A DNA stretch of 64,000 nt from Commensalibacter papalotli (lineage in GTDB: Bacteria > Pseudomonadota > Alphaproteobacteria > Acetobacterales > Acetobacteraceae): positions 372,001-436,000 of the forward strand of contig NZ_CAMXCI010000001.1 in assembly GCF_947179115.1 (NCBI RefSeq), in the 5' to 3' direction. How positions within the stretch are numbered: the first letter of the stretch is position 1; every line of letters begins with the position of its first letter. Made by a program: the position numbers and the translations under genes. A model generated the notes under the pieces. It worked only from the letters and a program-made list of their open reading frames with translations, was not told the DNA's origin and made no database searches. Of this stretch, positions 25,740 to 35,046 are shown in pieces.

Positions 25740-26525
25740 ATGTCAAATAAAATTTCAACATACGAAGCTGAACTCAAAGAAGCTAATCATAAAATGAGAA
25801 ATCATAAGTTGTTTAGCTATATTAAAACAATTGATGATTTACGTTATTTCATGAAATATCATGTTTTTGCTGTTTGGGACTTTATGAGCCTTGCAAAACG
25901 TCTGCAACAAGAATTTACATGCGTAACCATTCCTTGGACTCCTAAAAGCAATAATAAAGCAGCAAGAGCTATGAATGATATTATTCTTGGCGAAGAAACT
26001 GATGTTAACCTTGATGGAACACATGCCTCTCATTACGAAATGTATTTACATGCGATGAAAGATGTTCAAGCAGATCCTAAACAAGTTCTTACTATGGTAA
26101 GTGATTTTGAAAAAAATCCAAAAGGGAATTTCAACGAAATCGTTGCTAAACAAGACATTCCTGATTACGTCAAACAATTTGTAACCCATAATTTAAATAC
26201 AGCCATAAATGGCAGTATAGATGAAGTTCTTGGCTCTTTTTTTTATGGCCGAGAAGATGCTATTCCTGAAATGTTTAGTAATTTACTAAAGGAATGGGGA
26301 TTAAAAGAGGAAGATTATCCTAAATTTGTGTATTATTTAGTCAGACATATTGAACTTGATGGCGATTCTCATGGTCCAGCCGTCAATAGTATCATTTCCA
26401 ACTTAAAAGATAACCCAGAAAAATATATCTCCTTATTAAAAAGTGCCATAGCTGCTGTTCAACATCGAATTAATCTATGGGATGGAATCTATACAGATTT
26501 AACCTCTGGTGTCGCTAAAATATAA
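25740..26525 (+). CDS. DUF3050 domain-containing protein
   Basis: The 261-residue cytosolic protein matches the DUF3050 family as I remember it. The segment MKYHVFAVWDFMSLAKRLQ near residue 38 and the later FVYYLVRHIELDGDSHGPA near residue 200 carry regularly spaced His, Glu and Asp residues, resembling the haem-oxygenase/TenA-like all-helical fold where such residues bind a metal or cofactor. No activity is established. It stands alone, 110 bases after the ATP12 gene and convergent with ispDF. Confidence 0.8.
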   Translation: MSNKISTYEAELKEANHKMRNHKLFSYIKTIDDLRYFMKYHVFAVWDFMSLAKRLQQEFTCVTIPWTPKSNNKAARAMNDIILGEETDVNLDGTHASHYEMYLHAMKDVQADPKQVLTMVSDFEKNPKGNFNEIVAKQDIPDYVKQFVTHNLNTAINGSIDEVLGSFFYGREDAIPEMFSNLLKEWGLKEEDYPKFVYYLVRHIELDGDSHGPAVNSIISNLKDNPEKYISLLKSAIAAVQHRINLWDGIYTDLTSGVAKI

Positions 26526-26539
26526 CTTTTAAATAAAGT

Positions 26540-26565
26540 AGTAAGGTTTTTTAATAAACCTTACT
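26540..26565. terminator. Probable two-way terminator hairpin between DUF3050 gene and ispDF
   Basis: AGTAAGGTTT (26540-26549) pairs perfectly with AAACCTTACT (26556-26565) with a 6-base loop. It sits in the 49-base gap between two convergent genes, which fits a bidirectional terminator. The T tract beyond the stem is poor on both strands. Confidence 0.5.
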
Positions 26566-26574
26566 TACTCATGT

Positions 26575-27735
26575 TTATTCTGGTAACAAAATACTCGTCA
26601 TTGCCTGACAAGCAATACCTTCTTCTCTACCTGTAAAACCAAGTTTTTCAGTTGTTGTTGCTTTTACGGAAACACGAGAAAATTCAATTTGCAAAAGCTC
26701 TGCCACTTTTTCGCGCATTTGATCAATATATGGGCGCATTTTGGGACGTTCACAAATCAAAGTTAGATCAATATTAATAATCTTTCCTCCACGTATGCGT
26801 ACACGTTCACCTGCATGAATTAAAAATTGTTTACTATCTGCATTTTTCCATTGATTATCAGATGGTGGAAAATGAGCCCCAATGTCTCCTTCTGCCAAGG
26901 CACCATAAATTGCATCACACAATGCATGTAAACCAACGTCTGCATCAGAGTGACCAGCCAGCCCAAATTCATGAGGAACCTCTATACCACATAAATGAAG
27001 AGGACGTCCTTTTTCAAAAGCGTGCACATCAAATCCAGCACCAACTCTGGGTAACATCATATTACTCATTAAACATTCCAGTCTTTTTAAATCTTCCTGA
27101 TAGGTAAGTTTTATATTATTTTCATCCCCTTGAACTATAGCAACCTTTAGACCAACATTTTCAAATAATGCAGCATCATCTGTTGCGCTGGAACCCGCGG
27201 CCTGCCTATGAATTGTCAAGAAAGGCTGAAACTGAAACCCTTGAGGGGTTTGTGCCCTGTATAAATTATCCCTAGAAACAGTTTCTTCTATGAACTGATC
27301 TTTATTTCGTTTTAAGGTTTCTGCTACAGGAATAGCAGGAATAGCTGCTGGGTAATCTTTTAAAGCCTCAACAACTCTTAGAATAATATCGGTAGAAATA
27401 TTAGGTCTGGCCCCGTCGTGAACTAACACAATATCAGGTTGCTTCTCAGCAGGTAACTTGGCTAGAGCTTCTAATCCTGCACGAACACTGTCTTGACGTT
27501 CGGCGCCACCTATAATAGGAGGTAAAATTTTGTTACTATTTAAAGGTGCCAAAATAGATAAAAGTTGATCGGGATCACCAACGGGTTGAATACAAGTTAC
27601 GTGAGGTAAAAAAGCTTTTGTGGCATGATAAATGACAGGGTGCCCCATCAAATGAATATATTGCTTTGGCACAGTTCCATCTTTATTGAAACGTTTTCCT
27701 ACACCAGCTGCGAGGATAATAAGGGCTATACGCAT
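26575..27735 (-). CDS. ispDF: Bifunctional IspD/IspF, MEP isoprenoid pathway
   Basis: The 386-residue fusion joins two steps of the MEP pathway. Residues 1 to about 225 are IspD (LAAGVGKRFN nucleotide loop near residue 8, LVHDGARPN near residue 104), making CDP-methylerythritol. Residues from about 230 on are IspF (GAGFDVHAFEKG, AGHSDADVGLHALCDAI, GDIGAHFPPSD), forming the cyclic diphosphate. The fusion is found in several alpha- and epsilonproteobacteria. It is monocistronic here and divergent from dusB with a 130-base gap. IspF metal ligands (D and H of DVH, and the later H) are all present. Confidence 0.95.
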   Translation of the reverse strand: MRIALIILAAGVGKRFNKDGTVPKQYIHLMGHPVIYHATKAFLPHVTCIQPVGDPDQLLSILAPLNSNKILPPIIGGAERQDSVRAGLEALAKLPAEKQPDIVLVHDGARPNISTDIILRVVEALKDYPAAIPAIPVAETLKRNKDQFIEETVSRDNLYRAQTPQGFQFQPFLTIHRQAAGSSATDDAALFENVGLKVAIVQGDENNIKLTYQEDLKRLECLMSNMMLPRVGAGFDVHAFEKGRPLHLCGIEVPHEFGLAGHSDADVGLHALCDAIYGALAEGDIGAHFPPSDNQWKNADSKQFLIHAGERVRIRGGKIINIDLTLICERPKMRPYIDQMREKVAELLQIEFSRVSVKATTTEKLGFTGREEGIACQAMTSILLPE

Positions 27736-27865
27736 AAAATTAAGATATCCAACTTATTGAAGATTTTACTAAGTGTTTTTATTTAAGAATAAGCTTTTAT
27801 TCAAGATTGAATAATAGAGCTATTATGATAATGTTGCCAGGTGATTGTAAAGAAAGCAAAAGATT

Positions 27866-28903
27866 GTGACCATTTCTACTAAAACTATTCCTGTATTAAA
27901 ACCAATTTGTTTAGACAAAGATAAAATTATAGATGTTCCCATTATTCTTGCCCCTATGGCTGGGGTAACGGATTATCCTTTTCGTAAATTGGTAAAAGAA
28001 TTCGGAGCAGGGCTGGTCGTTTCTGAAATGATTGCATCTTGGGCGCTTATTCGAGAAAACAAAACAACTTTACAAATGGCTGAGCCTCTTACAGATGGTT
28101 TAAATTCTACACAATTGGCAGGTTCTGATCCCACAGCAATGGCCGAAGCTGCTAGAATCGCTGTGGATCATGGGGCAAATATCATTGATATTAATTTTGG
28201 TTGCCCTGTTAAAAAAGTAGCCGTTGGTCAACAAGCAGGTTCAGCATTGATGCAGGACGAAGAAAAAGCAGCAACTATTTTAAAAGCTGTTGTCAAAGCA
28301 GTTAACGTGCCAGTGACCCTGAAAATGCGTATGGGGTGGGATCAACAATCTTTGAATGCGCCAGCACTTTCGAAAATTGCGGAAGATTGTGGAGTTAAAA
28401 TGGTGACGATTCATGGTCGCACTCGACAACAACTTTATCGTGGTTCTGCCGATTGGGCTTTCATTCGTAGCGTCAAAGAAGCTGTTTCTATTCCTATCAT
28501 TGTGAATGGAGATATTATTGATATTGAAACAGCAACAATCGCACTTCAACAGTCTGGAGCAGATGGCTTAATGGTTGGGAGGGGATGTTACGGAAAACCT
28601 TGGTTCCTTGCACAATTAAGACATTATTTTACGCATCATGAAATCCTTGATGATCCTTCTTTGCCAGCACAAAAAGAGATTTTATTAAAACATTATAACA
28701 GTATGTTATCTTATTACGGTGATCGTTCCGGGGTCAGATTATCACGCAAACATATTTCATGGTATTCAGCTGGATTACATGGTTCGGCTGCTTTTAGGGC
28801 ATCAATCAATCAAATGGATAATCCTGAAGACGTGATTACAGCTATTCAGACCTTTTACGATCAAAATATTCAACATCATCAACAAGAAGCTTTACTTCAT
28901 TAA
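27866..28903 (+). CDS. dusB: tRNA-dihydrouridine synthase B
   Basis: The 345-residue FMN enzyme reduces uridine in tRNA. LAPMAGVTDYPFRKL near residue 31 binds FMN, and the catalytic cysteine lies in INFGCPVKKVAVGQQAGSAL near residue 115. The HGRTRQQLYRGSADW motif near residue 175 is a DusB/C-type feature. The start is a GTG with only a loose AAAGAAAG ribosome site. It heads the conserved dusB-ntrB-ntrC-ntrY-ntrX-hfq-hflX run, as in many alphaproteobacteria. Confidence 0.95.
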   Translation: MTISTKTIPVLKPICLDKDKIIDVPIILAPMAGVTDYPFRKLVKEFGAGLVVSEMIASWALIRENKTTLQMAEPLTDGLNSTQLAGSDPTAMAEAARIAVDHGANIIDINFGCPVKKVAVGQQAGSALMQDEEKAATILKAVVKAVNVPVTLKMRMGWDQQSLNAPALSKIAEDCGVKMVTIHGRTRQQLYRGSADWAFIRSVKEAVSIPIIVNGDIIDIETATIALQQSGADGLMVGRGCYGKPWFLAQLRHYFTHHEILDDPSLPAQKEILLKHYNSMLSYYGDRSGVRLSRKHISWYSAGLHGSAAFRASINQMDNPEDVITAIQTFYDQNIQHHQQEALLH

Positions 28904-28914
28904 TATTTGTAAAA

Positions 28915-29997
28915 ATGCAAGAACCTCTTAAAGATTCGAATGGCTATGATATTATAGAATCCTTGCCAACCCCTTTGATTGTGGCAAATGATCAATACAA
29001 TATCTTATATATGAATGGTGCTGCTGAAGATTTTTTAATGATTTCGAGAAAAAACCTTCATCAATATTCTCTCTACTCATTCTTCCCCAAAGCCTATGAC
29101 GTTGCAGACCTTATAAAAAAAGTAAAAGCAAAAAAAAGGGCTATTGTTGAATATGAAGTCGATATTTTTACTTACAATCAGATCATTAAACCAATAACAT
29201 TATATATTGCGCCTTTTATTAATAATGAAAACTATATAACGATCAGTCTTCATGATTATTCAATTGTTAAAACAATTGAAGAAAAAGAAAGCTTCCATAA
29301 AGTTTCTAGAAGTGTAGCAAATATGGCTGCTTTGCTTGCTCACGAAATAAAAAATCCACTCTCTGGTATAAAAGGAGCTGCTCAATTACTAGAGAATTCT
29401 TTAAATGAAAATGATAAAGAGCTTACAACCTTAATTTGTAATGAGGTCGAGAGAATTAAAAACCTAGTTGATCGAACAGGCGTTTTTTATAATCGAACTT
29501 TGCAAATTAGTGATGTTAATATTTACTCTGTATTAGCACACGTAAAAAAAATAGCTGAAAATGGATTTGCCTCCACTATACCTATCAAAACTATTTATGA
29601 TCCTTCTTTGCCATTGATAAAAGCTGATAAAGATCAATTAATCCAAGTTTTTATTAATCTCATTAAAAATGCGGCTGAAGCTATTGGTACAACGCGTAAG
29701 GATGGAGAGATTACGCTTATTATTGGATATGAACCTCATTTGGTTATGAATATTTCCAAAGCCAAAAAAAGAGTAACATTGCCTATGATGATCATTATTC
29801 GTGATAATGGTCCTGGCATTTCAGATTCTATCAAACAACGTTTATTTGAGCCCTTTGTCAGCAGTCGACCTAATGGAACAGGATTGGGATTGGCACTTTG
29901 TGGAAAAATCATTAATGATCATGGAGGAATCATTGATATTCATAGCCAAAAAGGTAAAACTGATATAAAAATATTTTTACCACTTACTGGTTTTTAA
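28915..29997 (+). CDS. ntrB: Nitrogen regulation sensor histidine kinase NtrB
   Basis: The 360-residue kinase has an N-terminal PAS domain (ESLPTPLIVANDQYNILYMN, about residues 14-100) and no membrane segment, as expected for cytosolic NtrB. The phosphorylated His is H143 in LLAHEIKNPLSGIKG; the N box (FINLIKNAAEA), G1 (IIRDNGPGIS) and G2 (GTGLGLALCGKI) ATP-binding motifs are intact. NtrB phosphorylates or dephosphorylates NtrC according to PII signalling. It starts 11 bases after dusB and ends 19 bases before ntrC. Confidence 0.94.
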   Translation: MQEPLKDSNGYDIIESLPTPLIVANDQYNILYMNGAAEDFLMISRKNLHQYSLYSFFPKAYDVADLIKKVKAKKRAIVEYEVDIFTYNQIIKPITLYIAPFINNENYITISLHDYSIVKTIEEKESFHKVSRSVANMAALLAHEIKNPLSGIKGAAQLLENSLNENDKELTTLICNEVERIKNLVDRTGVFYNRTLQISDVNIYSVLAHVKKIAENGFASTIPIKTIYDPSLPLIKADKDQLIQVFINLIKNAAEAIGTTRKDGEITLIIGYEPHLVMNISKAKKRVTLPMMIIIRDNGPGISDSIKQRLFEPFVSSRPNGTGLGLALCGKIINDHGGIIDIHSQKGKTDIKIFLPLTGF

Positions 29998-30016
29998 CTC
30001 CTGGATATTTTTAATA

Positions 30017-31396
30017 ATGTTTCAAAACGCTCCAACAATTCTTGTTGCCGACGATGATCGTTCTATTCGCACCGTCCTAAAGCAAGCATTGAACCGTGCA
30101 AAATATAATGTAGAACTGACCGATAATGCTACAGAGTTATGGCAATGGGTTTGTGCTGGAAAAGGAGACGTCATTATTACTGATGTTTCAATGCCAGATA
30201 AAAATGTTTTTGAAGTCATCCCAAAGATTAAAGAGATTAATCCAGATTTACCGATTATTATTATCAGTGCGCTTTCAACTTTATCAACGGCTTTACAAGC
30301 TGAAAAAGAAAGTGTTTTTGAATATTTACCTAAACCATTTGACTTAGATAAACTTCTTAATGCTGTTCAACAAGCGTTAACGCTTTCTAATAATGTAAAT
30401 AAACAATCAGAAATTACCGAAGCACTACCACTGGTTGGCAAATCTGCTGTAATGCAAAATATTTATCGTATGATTGCACGCCTAATCAATTCTGATCTAA
30501 GCGTCATTATTTCTGGGGAAAGTGGTACAGGTAAAGAAGCTGTTGCAAAAACTTTGCATCATTATGGCAATCGACGAAATTATCCTTTTATATCCTTGAA
30601 TATTACGGCTATGTCTGCCAGTGAAATTGAAAATAAGCTATTTGGAAATGAAGATACAGATAATTATCAACCAGGATATTTAACACAAGCAGCTCAAGGC
30701 ACTCTATTTTTAGATGAAATAGGAGAAATGCCAATTGAAGTTCAAACACGTTTAATCAGAATTTTAAAAGATAATAGTAAAGGTTCGAAATTATCAACGA
30801 GGATTATAGCATCTACACGCCAAGATTTATTCACATTGGTACAGAATCAAAAATTTAGAGAAGATTTATATTATTGTTTGAATATTATTCCCGTGTACAT
30901 GCCCCCACTAAAGGATCGTGCTGAAGATATTCCTTTATTAATCCAATATTTTTTACAAGAAAATTCAAGTTCTACAACATTAACAGAACAATCTATTAAT
31001 CTTTTAAAAGCTTATCACTGGCCAGGTAATATTCGTGAGTTACGAAATTTGGTTGTACGCTTGGCTGCATTATATCCAAATCAATTGATACAAGATGATT
31101 TGATCACCAAAAGTCTACAAAAAAAATTGTCTCAGAAAAAACAATCCGAAACTTTATCTTTGTCTGTATTTATTGAAGATCACATTCGACGTTATTTTTT
31201 TGAAAATAAAGGCTTACCAATTAATAAATTATATGGTCAAATGGTTGCTGAAGTTGAAAAACCACTAATAGAGCAAACTTTAATTGAAACGGAAGGTAAT
31301 CAAATCAAAGCTGCTGCTATTTTAGGTATTAACCGAAATACATTACGAAAAAAAATTAAAGATTTTAATATTACATATATCAAAATAAAGGCTTAA
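30017..31396 (+). CDS. ntrC: Nitrogen regulation response regulator NtrC lacking the GAFTGA loop
   Basis: The 459-residue protein has a receiver domain (phospho-acceptor D56 in ITDVSMPD), an AAA+ domain (Walker A GESGTGKEA at about 167-175, Walker B LFLDEIGEMP at about 230-239) and a C-terminal Fis-type helix-turn-helix (NQIKAAAILGINRNTLRKKI). The sigma-54-contacting loop, normally ELFGHEKGAFTGA plus a linker, reads KLFGNEDTDNYQPGYLTQA at about 207-225: GAFTGA is gone and the loop is about five residues shorter. ATPase and DNA-binding parts look intact, so a sigma-54-independent mode, known for Rhodobacter capsulatus NtrC, is inferred. Confidence 0.93.
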   Translation: MFQNAPTILVADDDRSIRTVLKQALNRAKYNVELTDNATELWQWVCAGKGDVIITDVSMPDKNVFEVIPKIKEINPDLPIIIISALSTLSTALQAEKESVFEYLPKPFDLDKLLNAVQQALTLSNNVNKQSEITEALPLVGKSAVMQNIYRMIARLINSDLSVIISGESGTGKEAVAKTLHHYGNRRNYPFISLNITAMSASEIENKLFGNEDTDNYQPGYLTQAAQGTLFLDEIGEMPIEVQTRLIRILKDNSKGSKLSTRIIASTRQDLFTLVQNQKFREDLYYCLNIIPVYMPPLKDRAEDIPLLIQYFLQENSSSTTLTEQSINLLKAYHWPGNIRELRNLVVRLAALYPNQLIQDDLITKSLQKKLSQKKQSETLSLSVFIEDHIRRYFFENKGLPINKLYGQMVAEVEKPLIEQTLIETEGNQIKAAAILGINRNTLRKKIKDFNITYIKIKA

Positions 31397-31397
31397 T

Positions 31398-33611
31398 GTG
31401 TCTAGTAAAGTTAATCGTCAAACACTCTTAAGGCTAATGGAAAGGCTTTCAGGCAGGAAAGCAACTATAACATTGGTAGCACTAGCTTTATTTTTTGGTG
31501 TGGTTACTTTTATTTTTTTGTCTGGAGGGATCGTTACTTCACACAAGCATCATATACAGCTAATAATTTCTTTATTAAATTTATTTGTCTTATTGTTATT
31601 AGTAACCACTTTATTTGTTCGTATTTTGCGTGTTATTGCAGAGCGACGCAGGGGAATGGCAGGCTCCAAGCTCCATGTAAAACTGGTTGTTCTCTTTGGA
31701 ATTATTGCTACTTTTCCCACTATTTTAGTCGGTATTTTCGCAACTATTTTATTTCATTATGGTATACAAATTTGGTTTAATAATCGTGTTAGCACCGCCT
31801 TAAATGAGGCTTTACAAGCTTCAAGAGGATATTTGCAAGAACATAATGCAAATATTCGCACAGAGGCTTTTGCATTAGCTAATTATATTCAAGGAATGCA
31901 AAATAATTTAGCTCAAGCAGGGCAAGATCTCTTTGATGATCCCAGCGTTTTAGATCAAATTCTTGATTCGCAAGCGACGTTAAGAGGATTAAATGCAGCT
32001 ATTGTTTATAATCCTTCTACACAAAAGATTATTGCCTCTGGAGGGTTATTAAATAATATTTCTTATATTAAAAATTTACCCCGTACAACGACAAGTTTCA
32101 TGTCTCATAACGATGTGGCTATTCTCGATTCATCAGACGAAGAAACGGTTAGGGCGGCAATTTCTTTAAATGATACCCCGCCTTTAATGTTATTGATTAT
32201 TCGTCCAGTTGATCCAAACATTTTAAACCACATGTACAAAACTGAAAAGGTCGTTAATCAGTATAATTTATTAAGTGCTAATCAATCAAAAATACAAATT
32301 ATGTTTATAATTATTTTTGGATTAGTTGCTTTATTAGTTTTGGCAGCAGCTGTACTATTAGGACTATATCTTGCTAATCAAATCGCACGACCCATTGGGT
32401 TTCTAACGCTTGCTGCGAAGAGAGTAAGCGAAGGGGATCTTAATGTTAGTGTTCCTGAGCGAGATAAGGATGACGAGTTAACTGATTTATCCCGCACTTT
32501 TAATCAAATGACGAATCAGTTGGCTGTTCAACACACAGAGTTAGTCGAAGCAAATAAACAAATTGATGATAGAAGGCGATTTACCGAGGCAGTTTTATTT
32601 GGTGTATCCAGTGGTGTAATTGGATTAGATAAAAAAATGGCCATAGAGCTTCCGAATCGATCTGCAAATCAGTTGCTAGATGTTGACTTATTCGAGCATG
32701 TTGGAGAAAAAATTACAGATATCGTGCCAGAGTTTACAGATTTTTTAAATAAAAATACAAATAATGTTCAACAATCAAAACCAGAAGAAATACAAATTCA
32801 AACACAAACAGGAAGCCATGTTTTATTAGTACAAATTGGCCCAGAAATTCAAGGTTCCGAAATCGAAGGTTTTGTTATTACCTTTGATGATATTACAGAC
32901 CTACAATCCGCACAAAGAAAAGCTGCTTGGGCAGATATTGCCAGACGAATTGCTCATGAAATTAAAAATCCACTAACCCCTATACAATTATCCGCTGAGC
33001 GCTTAAAACGTAAATATCTTAAAGAAATTCAATCAGATAGCCATATATTTAGCCAATGTATTGATACTATTGTACGTCACGTAGGCGATATTGGGCGGAT
33101 GGTGGATGAGTTCTCTTCCTTTGCACGAATGCCTCATCCTGTAATGAAAGAAAATAATATTTCTCGAATTGTTAAAGATACTCTGATCTTACAACAAAAT
33201 GCACACTCTGAAATTACCTATCATGTAGACATACCAGACCATGGTCCGTTTTTAGATTGTGATCAAAGATTGGTAGGACAAGCATTAACAAACTTGTTCC
33301 AAAATGCTGCAGATGCTATTGGTATGGTTAACAAAGATAATAAAAATGAATCAGAAATTACAGGAAATATATGGATTAAAGTACAAGAAACTAAAAATGA
33401 AATATGCTTATCCGTAAGTGATGACGGCGTTGGTCTTCCTCAAGAAGACAGATTACGTTTGACAGAACCTTATGTTACTCATAAACCTAAGGGAACAGGA
33501 TTAGGCCTTGCGATTGTAAAGAAAATTATGGAAGATCATAAAGGAACCTTACAATTAAAAGATCGTGCCGAAGGAAAAGGTACAACATCAATTTTGACTT
33601 TTCAAAAATGA
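31398..33611 (+). CDS. ntrY: NtrY-like sensor histidine kinase
   Basis: The 737-residue inner-membrane kinase starts at a GTG one base after the ntrC stop. Three or four membrane helices occupy residues 20-125 and one more lies near 300-325, framing a periplasmic or membrane-side sensing region of about 170 residues. HAMP (about 330-385), PAS (about 395-505) and kinase domains follow; the phosphorylated His is H520 in RIAHEIKNPLTPIQL, with N box LFQNAADAI and G2 GTGLGLAIVKKI. NtrY pairs with NtrX in alphaproteobacteria for nitrogen, redox or envelope control. Confidence 0.94.
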   Translation: MSSKVNRQTLLRLMERLSGRKATITLVALALFFGVVTFIFLSGGIVTSHKHHIQLIISLLNLFVLLLLVTTLFVRILRVIAERRRGMAGSKLHVKLVVLFGIIATFPTILVGIFATILFHYGIQIWFNNRVSTALNEALQASRGYLQEHNANIRTEAFALANYIQGMQNNLAQAGQDLFDDPSVLDQILDSQATLRGLNAAIVYNPSTQKIIASGGLLNNISYIKNLPRTTTSFMSHNDVAILDSSDEETVRAAISLNDTPPLMLLIIRPVDPNILNHMYKTEKVVNQYNLLSANQSKIQIMFIIIFGLVALLVLAAAVLLGLYLANQIARPIGFLTLAAKRVSEGDLNVSVPERDKDDELTDLSRTFNQMTNQLAVQHTELVEANKQIDDRRRFTEAVLFGVSSGVIGLDKKMAIELPNRSANQLLDVDLFEHVGEKITDIVPEFTDFLNKNTNNVQQSKPEEIQIQTQTGSHVLLVQIGPEIQGSEIEGFVITFDDITDLQSAQRKAAWADIARRIAHEIKNPLTPIQLSAERLKRKYLKEIQSDSHIFSQCIDTIVRHVGDIGRMVDEFSSFARMPHPVMKENNISRIVKDTLILQQNAHSEITYHVDIPDHGPFLDCDQRLVGQALTNLFQNAADAIGMVNKDNKNESEITGNIWIKVQETKNEICLSVSDDGVGLPQEDRLRLTEPYVTHKPKGTGLGLAIVKKIMEDHKGTLQLKDRAEGKGTTSILTFQK

Positions 33612-33618
33612 GGATAAT

Positions 33619-35037
33619 ATGGCGCATGAAATTCTAATCGTCGATGATGAACCTGATATCAGGATGCTTATCGAAGGAATTTTACAAGATGAAGGATATT
33701 CAACACGTCTCGCAGGGGATGCTGATTCTGCGATTAATGCTTTTCATGCAAGAAGACCTTCTTTAGTCATTCTGGATATTTGGTTACAAGGTTCCAGAAT
33801 GGATGGCTTGGAAATTTTGAAATTAATTCAAAATGAAAAACCAGCAGTTCCAACTATTATGATCTCTGGTCATGGAACAATTGAAACTGCAGTTGCAGCA
33901 TTACAGTATGGGGCGTACGATTTTATTGAAAAACCCTTTACTTCTGATCATTTACTCGTTGTCGTTCGTCGTGCATTAGAAAGCGCAAGATTAACACAAG
34001 AAAATGCTGAGTTACGTATACGTAGTGGAGTAGAAATACAACTTGATGGTCAAAGCCAAGCTATCAGCATTTTAAAAAGTCAAATTGACAAAGTTGCACC
34101 AACTGGGTCCAGAGTTTTAATTTCTGGTGCTCCTGGAACAGGTAAAGAAATTGCAGCTAGGTCCATTCATAATCTATCAAAACGTGCAAGTGGGCCATTT
34201 TTAGTTTTAAATTGTGCAATTTTGTCTCCTAATCGTTTCGAAGAAGAACTCTTTGGAATTGAGGGAACGGCTGATGGCAGCCAACAAAGAAGAACAGGTG
34301 TTCTTGAAAGAGCACATGGTGGGACTTTGGTTTTGGATGAAGTGGCTGATATGCCTCTTGAAACCCAAGGGAAAATTGTCAGAGCTTTGCAAGATCAAAC
34401 TTTTCAACGTGTTGGTGGCTCTACACGCGTAAAAGTAGACGTAAGAGTTATAGCAACAACCAACAGAGATTTAAATACTGAAATTAGTAATGGTAATTTC
34501 AGAGAAGATTTATATTATCGACTTGCAGTTGTTCCTTTAAAAGTTCCCAGCCTTAAGGAACGACGTGAAGATATTCCAGAGCTTGCTAGACTATTTTTAA
34601 AACGTTGTTCTGAATTAACAGGGCTTCCTTTGATTGACTTGTCAGCTGATGCGCTCACCACACTACAAACCTATGATTGGCCAGGAAATGTGCGTGAATT
34701 ACGCAATCTGATGGAGCGATTGATGATTATGATGCCTGGAAATGTCAGTGAAGCTATTCGTACTGATATGCTCCCAAGCAATATTGGTCAAAATGCTCCT
34801 GGTCTATTAAAAGTTGATACGCAGACTGACATTATCAGTTTGCCTCTTAGAGAGGCCAGAGATCTATTTGAAACACAATATTTACAAGCTCAACTTATGC
34901 GTTTTGGTGGAAATATCAGCCGAACAGCAGGATTCGTCGGAATGGAACGCAGTGCCCTTCATCGTAAGCTAAAACAATTAGGGGTTACTTCTTCAGAAGA
35001 AAAAAATAACAATAACAATAACAATAACAATCAATAA
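33619..35037 (+). CDS. ntrX: NtrX-type response regulator lacking GAFTGA, with polyasparagine tail
   Basis: The 472-residue regulator has a receiver domain (D53 in LVILDIWLQGS), an AAA+ domain (Walker A GAPGTGKEI at about 170-178, Walker B TLVLDEVADMP) and a Fis-type helix-turn-helix (GNISRTAGFVGMERSALHRKL). Where GAFTGA should be, residues 211-228 read LFGIEGTADGSQQRRTGV. Loss of this motif is known in other alphaproteobacterial NtrX proteins. The protein ends in nine Asn and a Gln, coded by alternating AAT and AAC (35005-35031), beyond the HTH. AGGATAAT precedes the ATG. Confidence 0.93.
   Translation: MAHEILIVDDEPDIRMLIEGILQDEGYSTRLAGDADSAINAFHARRPSLVILDIWLQGSRMDGLEILKLIQNEKPAVPTIMISGHGTIETAVAALQYGAYDFIEKPFTSDHLLVVVRRALESARLTQENAELRIRSGVEIQLDGQSQAISILKSQIDKVAPTGSRVLISGAPGTGKEIAARSIHNLSKRASGPFLVLNCAILSPNRFEEELFGIEGTADGSQQRRTGVLERAHGGTLVLDEVADMPLETQGKIVRALQDQTFQRVGGSTRVKVDVRVIATTNRDLNTEISNGNFREDLYYRLAVVPLKVPSLKERREDIPELARLFLKRCSELTGLPLIDLSADALTTLQTYDWPGNVRELRNLMERLMIMMPGNVSEAIRTDMLPSNIGQNAPGLLKVDTQTDIISLPLREARDLFETQYLQAQLMRFGGNISRTAGFVGMERSALHRKLKQLGVTSSEEKNNNNNNNNNQ
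35005..35031 (+). repeat. AATAAC microsatellite coding the NtrX polyasparagine tail
   Basis: Nine Asn codons alternate AAT and AAC, so the DNA is a six-base unit repeated four and a half times. Such tracts slip in replication. Because the unit is two codons, slippage would lengthen or shorten the tail in frame without breaking the gene. Confidence 0.85.
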
Positions 35038-35046
35038 GGTTTCATT

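Noticed and set aside
35005..35031. Short tandem repeat as a possible CRISPR or mobile-element remnant
   Set aside because: It is a coding microsatellite inside ntrX with no spacers, and no transposase, integrase or cas gene occurs in the window.
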